This document shows positions 39,641 to 46,399 of a DNA stretch of 64,000 nucleotides, piece after piece. Position numbers and translations under genes: made by a program. The notes below the pieces were generated by a model. It worked only from the letters and a program-made list of their open reading frames with translations, was not told where the DNA came from and did no database searches. The stretch is from NCBI GenBank assembly GCA_905215525.1, contig CAJMQJ010000007.1:62001-126000 (forward strand), in the 5' to 3' direction. This DNA is from an uncultured bacterium (GTDB lineage: Bacteria > Actinomycetota > Coriobacteriia > Coriobacteriales > Coriobacteriaceae). Each line of letters starts with the position of its first letter. Positions within the stretch are counted from its first letter, which is position 1.

Positions 39641-40205
39641 GCAGGTCACGGATGCGGGCGCCAAAGTCCCACGGCATGTTGTAGCCCATCGTATCGGGGA
39701 TGTTCACGACCGTGGCACCGGCCTTTACGGCCGCCTCGATAATGCGCACCAGAAACTCCTGATCGGAGCGGCCGGCATCCTCGGCATAAAACTCAACATC
39801 GTCAACGAACTTGCGAGCATGTTTGACGGCATGGATCGCTCACTCAATTGCCCTTTCCTCAGTCATATGGAGCTTGTCGCGCAGGTGACTGGTGCTCACA
39901 CCCAGCCCTGTATGGATACGGGGCCTCTGGGCCGTTTTGAGCGCCTCTGCAGCCACTTCGATATCCCTGTCGACAGCGCGCGTCAGGCCGCATACCGTGC
40001 ATCGGTCGCCCGCAATCTTGCCAATCTCCTGTACGGAGCGAAAGTCACCAGGACTCGAGATGGGAAAGCCCGCCTCGATAACGTCCACGTTCATGCGCAC
40101 CAGCTGGCGGGCGATGAAGAGCTTTTCCTCGGTATTCATGCTGGCGCCCGGCGACTGCTCACCGTCGCACAGGGTGGCGTCAAAGATTGTGATTTTGCGG
40201 CTTAT
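39641..40205 (-). pseudogene. leuA: 2-isopropylmalate synthase, N-terminal remnant
   Basis: The sequence matches the LeuA catalytic domain: ITIFDATLCDGEQSPGA, EAGFPISSPGDF, HTGLGVSTSHLRDKLHM, and after an in-frame TGA (39842-39840) FVDDVEFYAEDAGRSD and VVNIPDTMGYNMPWDF. Four lesions are visible. The expected start codon after AGGAGG reads ATA; the family arginine in DTTLRDGEQ is cysteine; a TGA interrupts the frame; and the 3' two thirds of the gene is deleted into leuB. Three of these could be single C-to-T or G-to-A changes. The operon leader upstream is intact. Confidence 0.9.
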
Positions 40206-40270
40206 ATGTTCCTCCTGATTGACCGTTTTATGACAGATGGCTTTCAGGAGAGAGAGAAGGCCTAGAGATA

Positions 40271-40389
40271 GAAAAATACCCATGTCGCTCATCACGCCTG
40301 AAAGCGGCAGACGATAGCGCACCCGGGTACAACAAATCGTTATAGCGAGATTACAACCCTAGCGCGCTATCCAATCTAGTAGCGCTAGG
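40271..40389 (-). promoter_or_regulatory. leu operon transcription attenuator
   Basis: On the minus strand, segment 1 CCTAGCGC (40389-40382, inside the leader peptide codons) can pair with GCGCTAGG (40365-40358). The overlapping GATAGCGC (40371-40364) can instead pair with GCGCTATC (40320-40313). That last segment also starts a terminator stem with GAT and AGCG at 40298-40286, followed by TATTTTTC. The 1:2, 2:3 and 3:4 choices are the classic attenuator arrangement. Confidence 0.75.
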
Positions 40390-40418
40390 CCTAGGAGCTG
40401 TTGCGTGTTCTTAAACAT
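40359..40418 (-). CDS. Leucine leader peptide
   Basis: This 19-codon frame encodes MFKNTQQLLGLALLDWIAR and has GAAGGGAG at a good distance. Five of its codons are leucine (CTC, CTA, CTA, CTA, CTA), four of them the CTA codon, which should be rare in this GC-rich genome. It precedes a set of alternative hairpins ending in a terminator and then leuA, so ribosome stalling at the leucine codons would sense charged tRNA-Leu. The structural genes it controls are broken. It was too short for routine gene finding. Confidence 0.8.
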   Translation of the reverse strand: MFKNTQQLLGLALLDWIAR

Positions 40419-40475
40419 GTTGGGCTCCCTTCGGCCTCGGGTAGAACTACATCGCGCTAAAGTACAACACAAGTA

Positions 40476-40514
40476 AAACCACCACAAGGGTGTCTGTCCC
40501 CTTCGTGGTGGTTT
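40476..40514. repeat. Dispersed palindrome, copy 6 (inverted orientation)
   Basis: AAACCACCACAAGGG and CCCTTCGTGGTGGTTT flank TGTCTGTC, the complement of the GGGACAGG core, so this copy is in the opposite orientation. Confidence 0.8.
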
Positions 40515-40521
40515 CGTTGAC

Positions 40522-40567
40522 TCAAAAGCAAGAAACCCGGTCCTGCGCAGGGCAGAACCGGGTTTCT
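40522..40567 (-). terminator. rplKA terminator
   Basis: GAAACCCGGT and ACCGGGTTTC form a stem (40532-40566), followed on the minus strand by TTGCTTTTG. It lies 38 bases after the rplA stop. Confidence 0.85.
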
Positions 40568-40604
40568 TTAGCAATGCTTGCTTTGCTCAGGCAGTAACTA
40601 GCAG

Positions 40605-41312
40605 TTACTCAGCCAGGAAGTCACGCTGGACAGCGGGATCGACCTTGACGCCAGGGCCCATGGTGGAAGACACGGAGATGGACTTGACGTACTTGCCCTT
40701 AGCAGAAGAGGGCTTGACGCGCAGGATCTCGGTGTACAGGGCAGCGTAGTTCTCAACGAGCTGCTGCTCAGAGAAGGACTTCTTGCCCAGGGGCACGTGG
40801 CAGATGCCGTAGCGGTCAGCGCGATACTCAACGCGGCCGGCCTTGAGCTCGGAGACCATCTTGGCGACGTCCATGGTCACGGTGCCGAGCTTGGGGTTCG
40901 GCATAAGGCCACGGGGACCAAGGATCTTACCGATGCGGCCAACCTTGGCCATCATGTTCGGCGTAGCGATAGCGGCGTCGAAGTTGATCTCGCCCTTCTG
41001 GATCTGGGCGACGAGCTCGTCGGAACCGATGATGTCGGCGCCGGCGGCCTCGGCCTCGCGGGCCTTCTCGCCCTCGGCGAAGACGGCAACACGAACGGTC
41101 TTGCCGGTGCCGTGGGGCAGGGAGATGGAACCACGGATGTTCTGGTCAGCCTTACGAGTATCGATGCCCAGACGGAAGTGGGCCTCGACGGTCTCGTCGA
41201 ACTTGGCGGTGTCGAGCTCCTTGATGAGCTTGGCAGCCTGAAGGGGGGTGTAGAGCGTGGCGCGGTCGATCTTCTCGGCAGCGGCGTTATAGCTCTTACC
41301 ATGCTTAGCCAT
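40605..41312 (-). CDS. rplA: 50S ribosomal protein L1
   Basis: L1 forms the mobile stalk near the E site and is an autoregulator of its operon in many bacteria. The 235-aa protein has the signature IGKILGPRGLMPNPKLGTVT, and FDETVEAHFRLGID at the start of domain I. The ATG at 41312 has AGGAGG 8 bases upstream; the ATG two codons earlier is too close to that site. It follows rplK with a 117-base gap that contains a small GTGTGC/GCACAC hairpin (41363-41380). Confidence 0.97.
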   Translation of the reverse strand: MAKHGKSYNAAAEKIDRATLYTPLQAAKLIKELDTAKFDETVEAHFRLGIDTRKADQNIRGSISLPHGTGKTVRVAVFAEGEKAREAEAAGADIIGSDELVAQIQKGEINFDAAIATPNMMAKVGRIGKILGPRGLMPNPKLGTVTMDVAKMVSELKAGRVEYRADRYGICHVPLGKKSFSEQQLVENYAALYTEILRVKPSSAKGKYVKSISVSSTMGPGVKVDPAVQRDFLAE

Positions 41313-41429
41313 GTGCATTACCTCCTGTGGTTAAACGGGCGTGAGCCCTCCCACATCGTATCGTGTGCCCTATTGCACACATATAACGGTCGCCCCGGTC
41401 GGAGCACCCGTCATTACCTAAAGAAATCG

Positions 41430-41858
41430 CTACTCAGCGATGGTGACGCCCATGGAACGGGCGGTACCGGCGATGATCTTCTTGGCGGCGTCAATGTCGT
41501 TGGCATTGAGGTCCGGCATCTTGATCTCGGCGATCTTGGTGAGCTGCTCCTGGGAGAGCTGACCAACCTTGTCGGCCTGAGGCTTAGCGGAACCAGACTT
41601 GAGGTTCAGCTCCTTCTTGATGAGGTGAGCCGCCGGCGGGGTCTTGGTGATGAAGGAGAAGGACTTGTCCTCGTAGACAGAAATCTCAACGGGGATGATG
41701 TCGCCCTTCTTGTCCTGCGTCTCGGCGTTAAAGGCCTGGCAGAACTGCATGATGTTCACGCCAGCAGCGCCCAGGGCGGGGCCGACGGGAGGAGCGGGGT
41801 TAGCTGCACCAGCAGGAATCTGGAGCTTAATGACGTTGGCAACCTTCTTCTCAGCCAT
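41430..41858 (-). CDS. rplK: 50S ribosomal protein L11
   Basis: L11 is part of the GTPase-associated centre and activates RelA-type enzymes. The 142-aa protein carries LQIPAGAANPAPPVGPALG (the proline-rich N-domain, target of thiopeptides) and the C-terminal RNA-binding domain DLNANDIDAAKKIIAGTARSMG. The start MAEKKV is preceded by AAAGGA at 6 bases; an ATG two codons upstream would abut the site. It is followed by rplA. Confidence 0.98.
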   Translation of the reverse strand: MAEKKVANVIKLQIPAGAANPAPPVGPALGAAGVNIMQFCQAFNAETQDKKGDIIPVEISVYEDKSFSFITKTPPAAHLIKKELNLKSGSAKPQADKVGQLSQEQLTKIAEIKMPDLNANDIDAAKKIIAGTARSMGVTIAE

Positions 41859-41978
41859 GGTCATTCCTTTCGAATCACGAGTGTGAAGTACTTGCTATAT
41901 CGTAAGCACGCACGTGTTAGAAGCACTCCTGAGATGAGCAGTCACAGAAGAAGCACGCTCGCGCGAACGGACGCAAAC

Positions 41979-42515
41979 TTAAGCGATGACAGCGACCTGG
42001 TTAAAGTCGAGCTCGACCGGCGTCTCGCGGCCAAAGATCATCAGCGTGACCTTGAGCTTGCCTGCCTCGGTATTAACCTCGGAGACCTTGCCATCAAAGT
42101 CGGTAAGCGGGCCATCGGTGACGCGGACGGACGTGCCGACCTGAATATCAACCGACGTACGCTTGGGCGAATCGCCCTTACCGGGACGACGAGTCATCTT
42201 ATTGTACTCGTCGCGGGAAAGCGGAGCGGGCTTGCCGTTGCCGCCCAGGAAACCGGTGACGCCGGGCGTGTTGCGAACACACGTCCATGCATCGTCATCC
42301 ATCTCCATGCGAACCAGGACGTAGCCCGGGAAGATCTTGGAATCCTTGGTCTCACGCTTGCCACCCTCTTTAATCTCGGTGACGCGCTCCATAGGAATCT
42401 CGATATCAAAGATACGGTCCTGCATGCCCATAGTCTCGATGCGATGCTCGAGATCGGACTTAACGCGGTTCTCGTATCCAGAGTAAGTGTGAACGACGTA
42501 CCAACGCTTAGACAT
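41979..42515 (-). CDS. nusG: Transcription elongation/termination factor NusG
   Basis: The 178-aa protein has the NGN domain (RWYVVHTYSGYENRVKSDLEHRI, residues about 4-26; KIFPGYVLVRMEMDD) and the C-terminal KOW domain (VRVTDGPLTDFDGKVSEVN). It couples RNA polymerase to ribosomes or to Rho. It lies 3 bases after the secE stop, and GAGGGG overlaps the end of secE, so they are co-translated. Confidence 0.97.
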   Translation of the reverse strand: MSKRWYVVHTYSGYENRVKSDLEHRIETMGMQDRIFDIEIPMERVTEIKEGGKRETKDSKIFPGYVLVRMEMDDDAWTCVRNTPGVTGFLGGNGKPAPLSRDEYNKMTRRPGKGDSPKRTSVDIQVGTSVRVTDGPLTDFDGKVSEVNTEAGKLKVTLMIFGRETPVELDFNQVAVIA

Positions 42516-42518
42516 GGT

Positions 42519-42857
42519 TTAGCCCCTCAATCCAGAGAACAGAGCAAGAGCCTCGCCAAAGCCAGCATCGAGCAGAGCGATGACGACGCCGACGACGATC
42601 AGAGAAGCGCAAACGACGACCGAGTAGTTCACGAGCTCCTTCTTATCGGGCCACGTGACACGCTTCATCTCGGACTTCACCGAAGCGAAATACTTCTTGG
42701 TGCGGGCGAAGAAACCAGGCTTCTCGTTCTTCTTAGACTTCGCAGCCTTCTCGCTCTTCTTGGCAACGGCCTTCTTGGCCTCAACCTTGGAGTTGGCGGC
42801 AGCGTTGTTGGCAGGCGCCTGCTGCTGTGCCTTCTTCTTGTTCTTCTTGTTGGCCAT
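42519..42857 (-). CDS. secE: Preprotein translocase subunit SecE
   Basis: The 112-aa protein has a lysine/alanine-rich N-terminal tail of about 45 residues, the conserved amphipathic segment FFARTKKYFASVKSEMKRVTWPDKKEL (residues about 49-75) and one membrane helix (NYSVVVCASLIVVGVVIALLD). This is the single-helix form of SecE found in Gram-positive bacteria. It is followed by nusG. A ribosome site GGAGGT lies before the ATG. Confidence 0.95.
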   Translation of the reverse strand: MANKKNKKKAQQQAPANNAAANSKVEAKKAVAKKSEKAAKSKKNEKPGFFARTKKYFASVKSEMKRVTWPDKKELVNYSVVVCASLIVVGVVIALLDAGFGEALALFSGLRG

Positions 42858-42896
42858 TTGGGTTACCTCCGCGCAATGCGCTTATACATGAGTAAA

Positions 42897-42923
42897 CCGT
42901 AAGCCCCCAAGTGGGAGCTTACG
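42897..42923 (-). other. Hairpin between tRNA-Trp and secE
   Basis: CGTAAGC and GCTTACG with an inner CCC/GGG pairing form a stem directly after the tRNA gene on the minus strand. There is no T run, so a role in RNA processing is more likely than termination. Confidence 0.5.
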
Positions 42924-42933
42924 GAATAATGAC

Positions 42934-43009
42934 TGGCACGCCAGGAAGGACTCGAACCCTCAACACTCGGTTTTGGAGACCGATGCTCTACCAATTGAAC
43001 TACTGGCGT
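42934..43009 (-). tRNA. tRNA-Trp (anticodon CCA)
   Basis: A complete cloverleaf can be drawn: acceptor ACGCCAG/CTGGCGT, anticodon loop CTCCAAA, T arm GGGTTCGAGTCC. The 3' CCA is encoded. It lies between rpmG and secE in the same direction, so it is processed from their transcript. Confidence 0.95.
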
Positions 43010-43022
43010 ATATGACTAGAGA

Positions 43023-43172
43023 CTAGCGAGTCTCTTTGTGCAGCGTGTGGTGACGGCACCAGGGGCAATACTTCTTGATCTCCATACGATCAGGCATGGT
43101 CGACTTGTTCTTGGTGGTCGTATAGTTGCGGCGCTTGCACTCAGTGCACGCAAGAGTAACTAGAGTACGCAT
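43023..43172 (-). CDS. rpmG: 50S ribosomal protein L33
   Basis: This 49-aa protein begins MRTLVTLACTECKRRNYTT and ends HHTLHKETR. The two CxxC pairs (CTEC and CPWC) that bind zinc are present, so this is the zinc-containing form of L33. AAAGGTTCAGGA precedes the ATG. It is the first gene of rpmG, tRNA-Trp, secE, nusG, the usual order in Gram-positive bacteria. Confidence 0.95.
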   Translation of the reverse strand: MRTLVTLACTECKRRNYTTTKNKSTMPDRMEIKKYCPWCRHHTLHKETR

Positions 43173-43217
43173 GTATCCTGAACCTTTCATTTCCGCCCCG
43201 TACGGGCACGAGTTGTT

Positions 43218-43247
43218 ACTTTATCAGCTCCACGTAAGTGCTGTCAA
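43218..43247 (-). promoter_or_regulatory. Promoter of rpmG-secE-nusG
   Basis: TTGACA and TAAAGT are separated by 18 bases, 46 bases before the rpmG start. The bases GAGGTTTTC just upstream of the -35 box are shared with the promoter at 45047-45076. Confidence 0.75.
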
Positions 43248-43384
43248 TGAAAACCTCGAGTCAATTGGTTCTCGGTGGATCCATTCATATTTGGAACACA
43301 TCAATGAAGCCATCGAGATCTAATCGACGGTGCATCCAGGACCATTATTGATCCTCTCGACACCAGCAACGGCTCAATATCCAT

Positions 43385-43423
43385 TGCAGAAAAGAACCCG
43401 GCACCCATATAAGTGCCGGGTTC
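43385..43423 (-). terminator. tuf terminator
   Basis: GAACCCGGCAC and its complement form a long stem, followed by TTTTCTGC on the minus strand, 26 bases after the tuf stop. Confidence 0.9.
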
Positions 43424-43449
43424 TCTAAGTCAACTATCAGAGAGCTAAT

Positions 43450-44640
43450 TTACTCAATGATCGTGGAGACGATGCCCGAACCGACGGTGTGGCCACCCTC
43501 GCGGATAGCGAAGCGCAGGCCCTCCTCCATGGCGATCGGGTGGATGAGGTCGCCCTCGATGGTGATGTGGTCACCAGGCATAGCCATCTCGGTGCCCTCG
43601 GGGAGCTTGACCGTACCGGTAACGTCGGTGGTACGGAAGTAGAACTGAGGACGATAACCATCGAAGAACGGGGTGTGACGGCCGCCCTCCTCCTTGGTCA
43701 GAACGTAGATCTCGCCGGTGAACTTGGTGTGCGGGGTAACCGAACCGGGCTTGCAGAGAACCTGGCCGCGCTCGATGTCCTCGCGCTTGATGCCGCGGAG
43801 CAGCAGACCGACGTTGTCGCCAGCCTCGCAGAAGTCCATGGACTTACGGAACATCTCGATACCGGTAACGACGGTGTTCTGGGTATCCTTGATGCCGACG
43901 ATCTCGACGGGCTCGTTGAGCTTGAGCTCACCGCGCTCGACACGGCCGGTAGCAACAGTACCACGGCCGGAGATGGTCATAACGTCCTCAACGGCCATCA
44001 GGAACGGGAGGTCGTTGTTACGAGCAGGCGTCGGGATGTACTCGTCGACGGCGTTCATGAGCTCGCGGATAGCGTCCATCCACTTGGCGTCGCCCTCGAG
44101 AGCGCCCAGAGCGGAACCACGGATGACGGGGATGTCGTCGCCGGGGAAATCGTACTCGGAGAGGAGCTCACGGGTCTCCATCTCGACGAGGTCGATGAGC
44201 TCGTCATCGTCAACCATGTCGCACTTGTTCAGGAAGACGACGATGTAAGGAACGCCAACCTGACGGGCGAGCAGGATGTGCTCGCGGGTCTGAGCCATGG
44301 GGCCGTCGGTAGCGGCGATGACCAGGATAGCGCCGTCCATCTGAGCAGCACCGGAGATCATGTTCTTGACGTAGTCAGCGTGGCCCGGGCAGTCAACGTG
44401 AGCGTAGTGACGGGCAGCAGTCTCGTACTCGACGTGGGAGACGGAGATCGTAATGCCGCGCTCGCGCTCCTCGGGAGCCTTGTCGATGTTCTCGAACGCA
44501 GTGAAGTCAGCCTTGCAGCCCTCGGTCTCGGAGAGAACCTTGGTGATGGCGGCGGTCAGCGTGGTCTTGCCGTGGTCGACGTGACCAATGGTGCCGATGT
44601 TAACATGCGGCTTAGTGCGCTCAAACTTCTCTTTGGCCAT
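43450..44640 (-). CDS. tuf: Elongation factor Tu
   Basis: EF-Tu delivers aminoacyl-tRNA to the ribosome. The 396-aa protein has G1 GHVDHGKTTL, the switch I region with RGITI, G3 DCPGHADYVKNM, G4 NKCDMVDDDEL and G5 SALGALEG. The start MAKEKFERTKPH follows AGAGGAGG. No fus gene or other str-operon member is next to it: it follows a tRNA cluster on the minus strand. Confidence 0.98.
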   Translation of the reverse strand: MAKEKFERTKPHVNIGTIGHVDHGKTTLTAAITKVLSETEGCKADFTAFENIDKAPEERERGITISVSHVEYETAARHYAHVDCPGHADYVKNMISGAAQMDGAILVIAATDGPMAQTREHILLARQVGVPYIVVFLNKCDMVDDDELIDLVEMETRELLSEYDFPGDDIPVIRGSALGALEGDAKWMDAIRELMNAVDEYIPTPARNNDLPFLMAVEDVMTISGRGTVATGRVERGELKLNEPVEIVGIKDTQNTVVTGIEMFRKSMDFCEAGDNVGLLLRGIKREDIERGQVLCKPGSVTPHTKFTGEIYVLTKEEGGRHTPFFDGYRPQFYFRTTDVTGTVKLPEGTEMAMPGDHITIEGDLIHPIAMEEGLRFAIREGGHTVGSGIVSTIIE

Positions 44641-44736
44641 AAAGCCCTCCTCTAAACAGGTCGTCCCCGGACGGGACTTTGCCTTTATACCATAGTGGCC
44701 TCTCAACATACTATTGAGAAGCCACCGTGTTACCTA

Positions 44737-44813
44737 TGGTAGCGGTGACTGGATTCGAACCAGTGACGCCACGGGTATGAACCGTGTGCTCTAACCAACT
44801 GAGCTACACCGCC
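44737..44813 (-). tRNA. tRNA-Met, elongator (anticodon CAT)
   Basis: The 77-base gene begins GGCGGTGTAGCTCAG, has the anticodon loop TTCATAC and ends with an encoded ACCA. The 5' end pairs fully (one G-U), so it is an elongator, not the initiator. A CAT anticodon could also be tRNA-Ile2; the body favours Met. Confidence 0.9.
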
Positions 44814-44816
44814 GGA

Positions 44817-44892
44817 TGGAGCCTGCAACCAGACTTGAACTGGTGACCTCTTCGTTACCAACGAAGTGCTCTACCGACTGAGCTATACAGGC
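44817..44892 (-). tRNA. tRNA-Thr (anticodon GGT)
   Basis: Acceptor GCCTGTA/TGCAGGC, anticodon loop TTGGTAA and an encoded TCCA end are visible. It lies 3 bases upstream of tRNA-Met in one transcript. Confidence 0.93.
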
Positions 44893-44902
44893 ACTTGACG
44901 GG

Positions 44903-44984
44903 TGGGAGCTATAGGATTCGAACCTATGTAGGCAGAGCCAACGGGTTTACAGCCCGTCCCCATTAACCACTCGGGCAAACTCCC
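44903..44984 (-). tRNA. tRNA-Tyr (anticodon GTA)
   Basis: Acceptor GGGAGTT/AGCTCCC, a long variable arm and the anticodon loop CTGTAAA are visible. The 3' CCA is not fully encoded (ACCC), unlike its neighbours. It is first in the tRNA-Tyr-Thr-Met-tuf transcript. Confidence 0.92.
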
Positions 44985-45046
44985 AATCGTTCAAGTATCC
45001 GCAGGTTCTTTGGTCTTTTGGACCGCCGCCCCCGCGAACGAAAAAG

Positions 45047-45076
45047 ATAATACGATGCAACCTTGGGGGCTGTCAA
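45047..45076 (-). promoter_or_regulatory. Promoter of the tRNA-tuf transcript
   Basis: TTGACA and TATTAT are separated by 18 bases, about 60 bases before tRNA-Tyr. GAGGTTTTC precedes the -35 box as in the rpmG promoter. Confidence 0.8.
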
Positions 45077-45291
45077 CGAAAACCTCTAGATACACGGTTC
45101 CGGGCGTATCTATATAGCTGTGACCTGCGGTTTTGCTGAGTTTAGATATGATGGACAGTGGATTTGCATGTAGCGGTGACATTTCCCGAGGGAACACTTT
45201 GGCGTAGTGGAGTGAGCCTGCAGAATATCACTTCGATAACGACTCATTTGCACCTATATATAGGTCGAGATCGGGCTTCCGCGGCAGATTT

Positions 45292-45399
45292 GAGCGTGGA
45301 TTATCTCCCGTTTGAAATCGAGCGTGGATAATCTCCTACTTTTGGCGTACCCCCAAGGCCAATGTGGCAGATTATCCACGCTCATTCACTAAGCGGGAG
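45292..45399. repeat. GCGTGGATAATCT palindrome cluster, copy 1
   Basis: GAGCGTGGATAATCT occurs twice in direct orientation (near 45292, with one change, and 45330) and once inverted (AGATTATCCACGCTC, 45369-45383). CTCCCG and CGGGAG border the set. No gene lies here. This fills the gap between the tRNA promoter and the RpiR stop. Confidence 0.75.
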
Positions 45400-45414
45400 A
45401 ACTATAGAGCCGAA

Positions 45415-46248
45415 CTACTCGGGCCAGGCCAAAGTAGACCCATAGAGCGGCTCCCCCTTGGTGCAGGGGTAGCGACTCAAGTAACACGACGATAGCAAGT
45501 CGAAGAAATAAGTCATGGCATATTTCGAATAAACGCCGAGTCGGTCAATTCCGTTTCCCGCATTACCAAGACGATATACACGGTCAAAAGAGCTCGATTT
45601 GTCATCGTTGCTAAACGCAGTAATTAGAATCTTCCTGCCCGAACGGCAATCAAGATACTCACGCGCCTGTGACGCAAATAGCCCGGAGACCGATACGAGA
45701 ATTATCAATGACTGCGAAGCGTCTCCCATGTTTTTCAATTCCGCGACGTTAGCCCCAGCAACTATGCGAACTATCTTGCCCGCATAAAACATTTCCTGCT
45801 GAAATCGTACGAGATTGGCGCTCACATTATTGGTGCACCAGATTTCAACGTTTTTATGGCCATCAATTTCGTCGGCAAGGTGCTTAATAGCGATATCGGA
45901 CACGCCGCTTTCAACCTCAGCGAACATCTCGATCATGCGAACGTCGAGCTCTGCCCTGTACTCCTCGTAGCCAAATTCCTCCTCTCGATGGCTTAAGTCG
46001 CTTGGAAAGACTGATTGAGTAAATGATTCTTTCAAATCGCTAAGAGACTGGTAGCCCAATCGATTGCAGAAACGACGAACAGCGGAACGGGTCACGAATG
46101 CATCGCGGGTTATTGCGGCAACATTGATTTCGCTCGAACGCCTAATGTGAGCGATGAGATATCGAGCGATGGCGGCATCGTTTGACCCAAACTCGCTGTT
46201 GATGATGGAGCTAATGCGATTGAGCACATCGAAGTCATTGATATTCAC
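45415..46248 (-). CDS. MurR/RpiR family regulator of the beta-glucoside locus
   Basis: The 277-aa protein has an RpiR-type helix-turn-helix (SNDAAIARYLIAHI, then TRDAFVTRSAVRRFCNRLGYQSLSDL) and a C-terminal region with SIS-like LIILVSVSGLFASQAREYL. The GTG start is preferred because AGAGGGAT precedes it; the upstream ATG at 46287 adds 13 residues but has no ribosome site. It is divergent from the GH1/PTS operon and probably controls it. Base composition is lower in GC than the housekeeping genes nearby. Confidence 0.8.
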   Translation of the reverse strand: MNINDFDVLNRISSIINSEFGSNDAAIARYLIAHIRRSSEINVAAITRDAFVTRSAVRRFCNRLGYQSLSDLKESFTQSVFPSDLSHREEEFGYEEYRAELDVRMIEMFAEVESGVSDIAIKHLADEIDGHKNVEIWCTNNVSANLVRFQQEMFYAGKIVRIVAGANVAELKNMGDASQSLIILVSVSGLFASQAREYLDCRSGRKILITAFSNDDKSSSFDRVYRLGNAGNGIDRLGVYSKYAMTYFFDLLSSCYLSRYPCTKGEPLYGSTLAWPE

Positions 46249-46290
46249 GTGATCCCTCTTTCCGCTCTCCTCGATATTATGGTTCATTTA

Positions 46291-46328
46291 TTGAATCAAA
46301 CAGCTTTGGTCGTTCTCCTATGATTCAA
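46291..46328. promoter_or_regulatory. Candidate operator of the GH1/PTS locus
   Basis: TTGAATCA (46291-46298) and TGATTCAA (46321-46328) form an inverted repeat in the divergent gap, spaced by 22 bases. A site for the neighbouring RpiR regulator is a reasonable guess. Confidence 0.45.
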
Positions 46329-46399
46329 ATCAGTTGACGTCATCTTAATCGTAATTCCGTCACACGTATCCACCGTGTTGAATGATGGAAAGGGGATTC

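Noticed and set aside
39819..40265. 148-codon plus-strand frame over the leuA remnant
   Set aside because: Antisense shadow of the leuA-derived sequence.
45292..45399. Replication origin with DnaA boxes
   Set aside because: Boxes deviate at the last base, are arranged as palindromes, and no dnaA, dnaN or AT-rich unwinding region is near.
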